From contig JAIOWW010000031.1 of the NCBI GenBank assembly GCA_021741925.1, positions 1-10,677 on the forward strand: DNA of 10,677 bases, in the 5' to 3' direction. The notes beneath the pieces were generated by a model. The model had not been told where the DNA came from, did no database searches, and was given only the letters and a program-made list of their open reading frames with translations. The translations under genes and the position numbers were made by a program. This DNA is from Pontimonas sp. (lineage in GTDB: Bacteria; Actinomycetota; Actinomycetes; Actinomycetales; Microbacteriaceae). Below, piece by piece: positions 6,883 through 10,677 of the stretch. Position 1 is the stretch's first letter. Each line of letters opens with the position of its first letter.

Positions 6883-7785
6883 CTACCGGTTCCTGGGGGT
6901 CCTTTGGCAGGAGGGACACCGGTGGGAGGAGCGGTTCATGAAGGGCTCCCGCCGGATAATCGCTCCGCACCGATCACACGGTGTTCCCTGACGCCCATAG
7001 GCGTGGAGGGAGTGCGCGAAGTATCCGGCTTGGCCGTTCACGTTCACGTACTGGCTATCAAAACTCGTGCCGCCCTCCACGAGAGCCTTCTCCAGTACCA
7101 CCCGAATCTCGGTAAGCAGCTCGCGAACCTTCTTGGCGGTCAGCCGCCAGGTGGGGGCGAGGTAGTGCAGCTTTGCCCCCCAGAGAGCCTCATCCGCATA
7201 AATGTTTCCAATACCGCTGATCAGGGTCTGATCCAGCAGAGCGCGCTTGATATCCGTGTTTTTGGCTCGGAGTGCTCTGGAGAAGGCACGGTCATCGAAG
7301 TGCGGATCGAGGGGGTCTCTGGCGATGTGCGCGACGGAGCGAGGAATCCGAGGGTCACTCGACCCTCTCCCCGCCGGCTGGCCATCCGGGGTGACGACGA
7401 CCTCATCGATCGCCATGGAGCCAAAAATGCGTTGGTCGACAAAGCCCACGACCATCGGATCACCCTGGGCAGTGGTGATGTCGAATCGGATGCGAAGCAG
7501 TGACCCAAAATCGGAGCTCTCATCACCCAAGAGCACTTGACCACTCATCCCCAGGTGCACGACAAGGGCTTCCTCACTGCCTCGCAGGGGAAACCAGAGG
7601 AACTTGCCTCGGCGCAGTGCCGCGTCCACTACCTGGCCTTCGAGGCGCTCCACAAAGTCCTCGGGCGGACCCGGGTGGCGCTTGAGGCTCCGAGGCTCCA
7701 GGACCTTCACCCGATCGATTGTGGCTCCGGTGAGGGCTGACTCGAGTCCCGAGCGCACCACCTCGACTTCGGGAAGTTCAGGCAT
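6883..7785 (-). CDS. mutM: Formamidopyrimidine-DNA glycosylase (Fpg), 300 aa
   Basis: This is a bifunctional DNA glycosylase/AP lyase that removes 8-oxoguanine and formamidopyrimidines from DNA. The protein starts MPELPEVE, where P2 becomes the catalytic N-terminal nucleophile and E3 is also catalytic. K61 lies in RRGKFLW. The helix-two-turn-helix is at about 184-201 (DQTLISGIGNIYADEAL). A C-terminal zinc finger has C270, C273, C290 and C293, with R285 before the second Cys pair. All key residues are present. The start is fixed by the MPELPE motif, since P2 must follow the initiator Met. It lies eight bases inside the end of rnc (ATGCCTGA overlap). No clear ribosome-binding site is visible, so translation is probably coupled to rnc. 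The rnc-mutM-smc order is common in actinobacteria. Confidence 0.97.
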   Translation of the reverse strand: MPELPEVEVVRSGLESALTGATIDRVKVLEPRSLKRHPGPPEDFVERLEGQVVDAALRRGKFLWFPLRGSEEALVVHLGMSGQVLLGDESSDFGSLLRIRFDITTAQGDPMVVGFVDQRIFGSMAIDEVVVTPDGQPAGRGSSDPRIPRSVAHIARDPLDPHFDDRAFSRALRAKNTDIKRALLDQTLISGIGNIYADEALWGAKLHYLAPTWRLTAKKVRELLTEIRVVLEKALVEGGTSFDSQYVNVNGQAGYFAHSLHAYGRQGTPCDRCGAIIRREPFMNRSSHRCPSCQRTPRNR

Positions 7786-8515
7786 TGCTCGCGCTCGAGT
7801 CCCGAAGGGAATCCAACGCAGCTTGAGCGGCAGCGAGCTCTGCCGCCTTCTTGGAGCTTCCCCTGCCATGACCCACCGCGGTGCTGGAGCGGTCCTGACC
7901 ATCGAGGAACACATCGGCGGTGAACACTTTCTGGTGATCAGGGCCCGAATCGGTGATGTTGTATTTCGGGGCACCCAGACCGTGAGCCGCCGCCCACTCC
8001 TGCAAAGCGGTCTTCGGATCACTGGATTCGCGCAACTCATCGGCACGCTTCACGAGATCACCCATCAGTCGATGCACGGCATCGTGGGCCGCTTGCGGGC
8101 CCTTATCCAAAAAGATGGCTCCCACCAACGCTTCTAAGGCGTCTGCCAGCAGAGAGGGCTTCTCGCGTCCTCCCGTGAGCTCCTCACCACGACCTAAGCG
8201 CAGGTAGTTCCCGAGGCTGATGCCCCTCGCCACCTCGGCGAGAGCGCCGGTGGAGACAATGCTCGCGCGACGCTTCGCCAATTCACCTTCGGGAAGGTCC
8301 GGGTAGTGGTGATACAAAGCAGCGGTAATCGCCTGGCCCACCACGGCGTCGCCCAAAAATTCAAGGCGCTCGTTATCGAGTCCCCCCTGCTCATAGGCGT
8401 AGGAGGAATGGGTCAGTGATTGCTCGAGAATCTCCGGTGACAGATCAACGCCCACCGCGGTGAGCAGTGTGCTGGGGTCCAAAGCCTCGGGGGCTTCGTC
8501 GATACCCTCGGGCAC
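7778..8515 (-). CDS. rnc: Ribonuclease III, 245 aa
   Basis: RNase III is a double-strand-specific endoribonuclease that processes rRNA precursors and some mRNAs. The catalytic domain carries the signature NERLEFLGDAVVG (48-60), giving metal-binding and catalytic positions E49, E52 and D56, and the second motif LLADALEALVGAIF with D125 and E128. A double-stranded-RNA-binding domain spans about 165-240 and ends in SSKKAAELAAAQAAL. Length and layout are typical. The start is a GTG at 8515, one base after the rpmF stop (TAA-C-GTG), with no obvious ribosome-binding site, which suggests coupling to rpmF translation. The first 20 or so residues are not conserved, so a later start cannot be fully excluded. 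Its end overlaps mutM by eight bases. Confidence 0.96.
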   Translation of the reverse strand: MPEGIDEAPEALDPSTLLTAVGVDLSPEILEQSLTHSSYAYEQGGLDNERLEFLGDAVVGQAITAALYHHYPDLPEGELAKRRASIVSTGALAEVARGISLGNYLRLGRGEELTGGREKPSLLADALEALVGAIFLDKGPQAAHDAVHRLMGDLVKRADELRESSDPKTALQEWAAAHGLGAPKYNITDSGPDHQKVFTADVFLDGQDRSSTAVGHGRGSSKKAAELAAAQAALDSLRDSSASNA

Positions 8516-8516
8516 G

Positions 8517-8720
8517 TTAGACGTCGGCGACCTTGCGGCCCTTGTATTCCATGAACAGCGGGGTGCCGGCAGAATCCTCGACCACGCGAGCGCGGTGCGG
8601 GAGGCTGTAGACGGTCTTGCCGTTCTCGACGCTCTTGACCAGGGTGGGCACCTCAGCCTTCCACGCCGAACGACGGTGACGAGTGTTCGAGCGCGACATT
8701 TTCCGCTTGGGTACAGCCAT
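8517..8720 (-). CDS. rpmF: 50S ribosomal protein L32, cysteine-free form, 67 aa
   Basis: The N-terminus MAVPKRKMSRSNTRHRRS is the hallmark of L32. The remainder, ending EYKGRKVADV, matches the actinobacterial version that I know from the family. It contains no cysteine, so the zinc-ribbon form of L32 (CxxC plus a second Cys pair) is not encoded here. It sits 23 bp after yceD and one base before rnc. The yceD-rpmF pairing is widespread in bacteria. The ribosome-binding sequence is weak (AGAAG shortly before the ATG at 8720). Confidence 0.97.
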   Translation of the reverse strand: MAVPKRKMSRSNTRHRRSAWKAEVPTLVKSVENGKTVYSLPHRARVVEDSAGTPLFMEYKGRKVADV

Positions 8721-8743
8721 GATCTTCTGCTTTCGTAGGGGTC

Positions 8744-9274
8744 TTAGGGTTTCTCAGGATCAGACTCGAGAAGCTTACTGAGTTCCTGCCATCTCGGGTC
8801 AATCTCATCCGCCACGTTCTCACCCGGTGGTTCTGTGCGCTTCTCGCCAGTCGCCGGGTCTAATCCGTAGCAGTCCTCTTTGCACACAGGTTGGAAGGGT
8901 AGTTCAAGAACCACCGCATCCCGAATGATGTCCTCAAGATTGAGGGAGTCATCCACCACCGTGTACGAATCGGAATCGCTAGAAGAATACGCGAAAAGCT
9001 CCTGAAAATCGACCCGGAGCTCAAAGCTGAAGGGGTCAAGACACCGCACGCACTCGGCGTGAGCCTCCACCACGACATCCGCGGTGGCCAAAATACCCTC
9101 GTGGAGACCCTCGAGGCGGAGCTCGATGGTCATGGGTGTTCCCTGGGGAACGGTGGCCATCGCCTCGCCATATTTTTCGGGTGCCACCAGCTCGAGCGTG
9201 AGCTCGCGCATCTCCCCTGCCTGGTGGACAAGGTCCTTGACCCCTACAACGAGAGGATTCTTACTGGTGGCCAT
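8744..9274 (-). CDS. yceD: YceD/DUF177 family protein, 176 aa
   Basis: The family is linked to 50S and 23S rRNA accumulation and is usually encoded just before rpmF, as here; the molecular activity is not settled. Visible hallmarks are the first Cys pair in ECVRCLDPF (C75, C78) and the second in PVCKEDCYGLDP (C131, C135). These four are candidate metal ligands. A further Cys that some members have after the GL of the second motif is absent (GLDPATG). The rest is acidic and mixed alpha/beta, with a Glu/Asp/Pro-rich C-terminus. The ATG at 9274 follows the aminotransferase stop by nine bases, and a G-run (GGGGG) just before it may serve as a weak ribosome-binding site. I call the family with confidence but infer the role from the rpmF linkage. 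Confidence 0.93.
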   Translation of the reverse strand: MATSKNPLVVGVKDLVHQAGEMRELTLELVAPEKYGEAMATVPQGTPMTIELRLEGLHEGILATADVVVEAHAECVRCLDPFSFELRVDFQELFAYSSSDSDSYTVVDDSLNLEDIIRDAVVLELPFQPVCKEDCYGLDPATGEKRTEPPGENVADEIDPRWQELSKLLESDPEKP

Positions 9275-9283
9275 GCCCCCAGT

Positions 9284-10594
9284 CTAGAAGCCTGCGGCAG
9301 TGAGAGCTTCGTCGTAGATGTGAAGTGCGGTCTCGATCTGTTCGGGCGTCACAATCAGCGGAGGAACCACGTGAATACGGTTATCCACCACAAATGGCAG
9401 AAGCTTCCTGGCCACCATTTCACCCTTCAGGCGACCCATGGCGCCCGCATCCAGCGGGGACTTGGTGACGGGGTCCGCCACCAAGTCCAGGGCAAAGAAA
9501 CATCCCAGTCCTCGGACATCACCAATGACCGGGTGTTTCGCCTGGAGGGCGAGAAGGCCCGGGCGCAGGTGATCCTCCCCCATTGCCTTCGCGTTCTCCA
9601 CCATTCCCTCGTCAGCCATGGCTTGGAGGGCTGCGTTAATGGACGCCATCGCGAGGGGGTGGCCGGAGTAGGTCAGGCCTCCCGGGAACATGGTGTCCTC
9701 AAAGAAGTCAGAGATGCGCTGGTGGAAGATCACGCCACCGACTGGCACATAACCAGAGTTCACACCTTTGGCGAAGGTGATGAGATCCGGCACCACATCG
9801 TGGGCGTGGAAAGCAAACCAGTGACCGGTCCGACCAAACCCTGCCATGACCTCATCGAGGATCATGACCAGGCCATAGCGATCGCACAGCTCGCGAACAC
9901 CCTGGAGGTATCCAGGGGGTGGGACCATGATGCCGGCCGTTCCTGGCACGCTCTCGAGCAGGATCGCGGCAATCGTGTCGGGGCCCTCTGATTGGATGAC
10001 CCGCTCGAGGTGATGCAGGGCGCGCTCACCCTCTTGCGCCTGGGACTCTGACCAGAACTCGCTGCGGTAAGCGAAGGGCCCAAAGAAGTGGGCGTGGTGG
10101 GTGGAGTACTCGTTGGGTTGGCGACGCCAGTCACCGGTTGCCACAATCGCTGCCCCGGTGTTCCCGTGGTAGCTGCGATAGGTGGAGAGCACCTTGTTCT
10201 TCTTGGTGAACAACCGAGCAGCACGAATTGCGTTCTCAATGGCGTCAGCGCCACCGTTGGTGAAGAAGACTTTCTGGAAATCTTTGCCGGCGAGGTCGAC
10301 AATGCGCGTGGCGGCTTCGACGCGGGGCTCGGAGGAATAGGCAGGTCCGACGGTGGCAAGCGTCTCAGCCTGCTCTTGGATGGCTGTGACCACAGCGGGG
10401 TGGGAGTGACCAATGTTGGTGTTCACCAACTGGCTGGAGAAATCGAGATACTCGGTGCCCTCGGTGTCATAGACATACATACCCTTGGCATGCGAGACCA
10501 TCATCGGAGCAACCGTGCCCTGCACGGACCACGAGTAGAAATTGTGGGCCTTATCGAGCTTTTTCAGCTCGGCGGTGTCCTTCGATGCAGCCAC
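9284..10594 (-). CDS. Class III PLP-dependent aminotransferase, substrate unknown, 436 aa
   Basis: This is a fold-type I, class III (omega-type) aminotransferase. Visible active-site features are NGGADA (113-118, cofactor phosphate), the aromatic stacking pair in SYHG (141-144), D247 in ILDEVMAGFGRTG (245-257), which contacts the pyridine nitrogen, the Schiff-base lysine K276 in TFAKGVNSG, and T308 in GLTYSGHP. R361 in VRGLG is another conserved position. The style of the N-terminal half (LDFSSQLVNTNIGH) resembles the group often annotated as aspartate aminotransferase family or taurine/omega-amino acid-pyruvate aminotransferases. The true amino donor cannot be read from sequence. The GTG start at 10594 has a strong AAGGAG five bases upstream. 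It lies between coaD (35-bp gap) and yceD (9-bp gap), a place where I would not expect a metabolic gene. The protein appears intact. Confidence 0.93.
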   Translation of the reverse strand: MAASKDTAELKKLDKAHNFYSWSVQGTVAPMMVSHAKGMYVYDTEGTEYLDFSSQLVNTNIGHSHPAVVTAIQEQAETLATVGPAYSSEPRVEAATRIVDLAGKDFQKVFFTNGGADAIENAIRAARLFTKKNKVLSTYRSYHGNTGAAIVATGDWRRQPNEYSTHHAHFFGPFAYRSEFWSESQAQEGERALHHLERVIQSEGPDTIAAILLESVPGTAGIMVPPPGYLQGVRELCDRYGLVMILDEVMAGFGRTGHWFAFHAHDVVPDLITFAKGVNSGYVPVGGVIFHQRISDFFEDTMFPGGLTYSGHPLAMASINAALQAMADEGMVENAKAMGEDHLRPGLLALQAKHPVIGDVRGLGCFFALDLVADPVTKSPLDAGAMGRLKGEMVARKLLPFVVDNRIHVVPPLIVTPEQIETALHIYDEALTAAGF

Positions 10595-10599
10595 CAGTT

Positions 10600-10605
10600 C
10601 TCCTT
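10600..10605 (-). promoter_or_regulatory. Ribosome-binding site of the aminotransferase
   Basis: AAGGAG on the minus strand, five bases before the GTG at 10594. This is the strongest ribosome-binding site in the window and it decides the GTG start. Confidence 0.75.
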
Positions 10606-10629
10606 CACTCCACGAGTAGTGAGAACAGA

Positions 10630-10677
10630 CTAAGGCAACTCTGTCTTCGCCAGATAGTCAGCCACGGCGGGAGGAAC
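10630..10677 (-). CDS. coaD: Probable C-terminal end of phosphopantetheine adenylyltransferase (CoaD), partial
   Basis: The minus strand from the window edge reads V-P-P-A-V-A-D-Y-L-A-K-T-E-L-P and a TAG stop at 10632-10630. CoaD proteins characteristically end in a segment like FVPPAVxxxL, and coaD commonly lies just upstream of yceD-rpmF in actinobacteria. CoaD transfers AMP from ATP to 4'-phosphopantetheine in coenzyme A synthesis. Only 15 residues are visible, so the call depends on this short motif together with gene order. Confidence 0.72.
   Translation of the reverse strand, partial: VPPAVADYLAKTELP

Noticed and set aside
7786..8046. In-frame upstream extension of mutM to 8046
   Set aside because: It is an out-of-frame shadow of rnc. 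The Fpg catalytic proline must be residue 2 of the MPELPE start at 7785.
9059..9991. 310-codon plus-strand ORF opposite the aminotransferase and yceD
   Set aside because: It spans two well-supported minus-strand genes and resembles no protein family. It is a shadow ORF.
1..10677. CRISPR arrays, insertion sequences, attachment sites, tRNA or SRP RNA genes
   Set aside because: No repeat-spacer pattern, transposase, terminal inverted repeat or structured RNA gene was seen. Nearly all sequence is accounted for by the listed genes.

Overview
The window is a housekeeping chromosomal segment of an actinobacterium, most likely a member of Microbacteriaceae or a close relative. The evidence is the gene order coaD - yceD - rpmF - rnc - mutM - smc - ftsY - ffh - rpsP read on the minus strand, the cysteine-free actinobacterial form of ribosomal protein L32, the short (293 aa) FtsY, a fairly high G+C content (about 60% by eye) and very tight gene spacing that suggests a compact genome. 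The family assignment is inference from protein style and synteny, because no search could be run.

Layout, reading the minus strand from right to left. At the right edge lie the last 15 codons of a probable coaD (10630-10677). A class III PLP aminotransferase follows (9284-10594), then yceD/DUF177 (8744-9274), rpmF (8517-8720), rnc (7778-8515), mutM (6883-7785), smc (3325-6825), a 53-codon single-membrane-segment protein (3141-3302) and ftsY (2256-3137). Nearly all junctions are short gaps or overlaps, so this looks like one long co-transcribed block. One gene, a gamma-class carbonic anhydrase (1750-2259), lies on the plus strand. It converges on ftsY, with the two stop codons sharing the bases TTAA. 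It diverges from ffh (207-1700) across a 49-bp promoter region (1701-1749). At the left edge are the first 12 codons of rpsP (1-38).

How the genes work together. FtsY and Ffh are the receptor and the targeting GTPase of the signal recognition particle. RpmF (L32), YceD, RNase III and S16 belong to ribosome production and rRNA processing. SMC and MutM act on the chromosome, in condensation/segregation and in oxidised-base repair. CoaD makes coenzyme A. The aminotransferase, the carbonic anhydrase and the small membrane protein are additions to this familiar core.

There are no signs of mobile DNA, CRISPR, phage or a defence system, and I found no clearly new biological system. The observations most worth checking are: (1) the small membrane ORF, which sits in the same frame as ftsY and is separated from it by one TAG stop and one codon; (2) the divergent 49-bp region, which looks like two leaderless or near-leaderless promoters; (3) the inserted aminotransferase and carbonic anhydrase genes; and (4) an unusual stop-codon usage with only one TGA in eleven genes.
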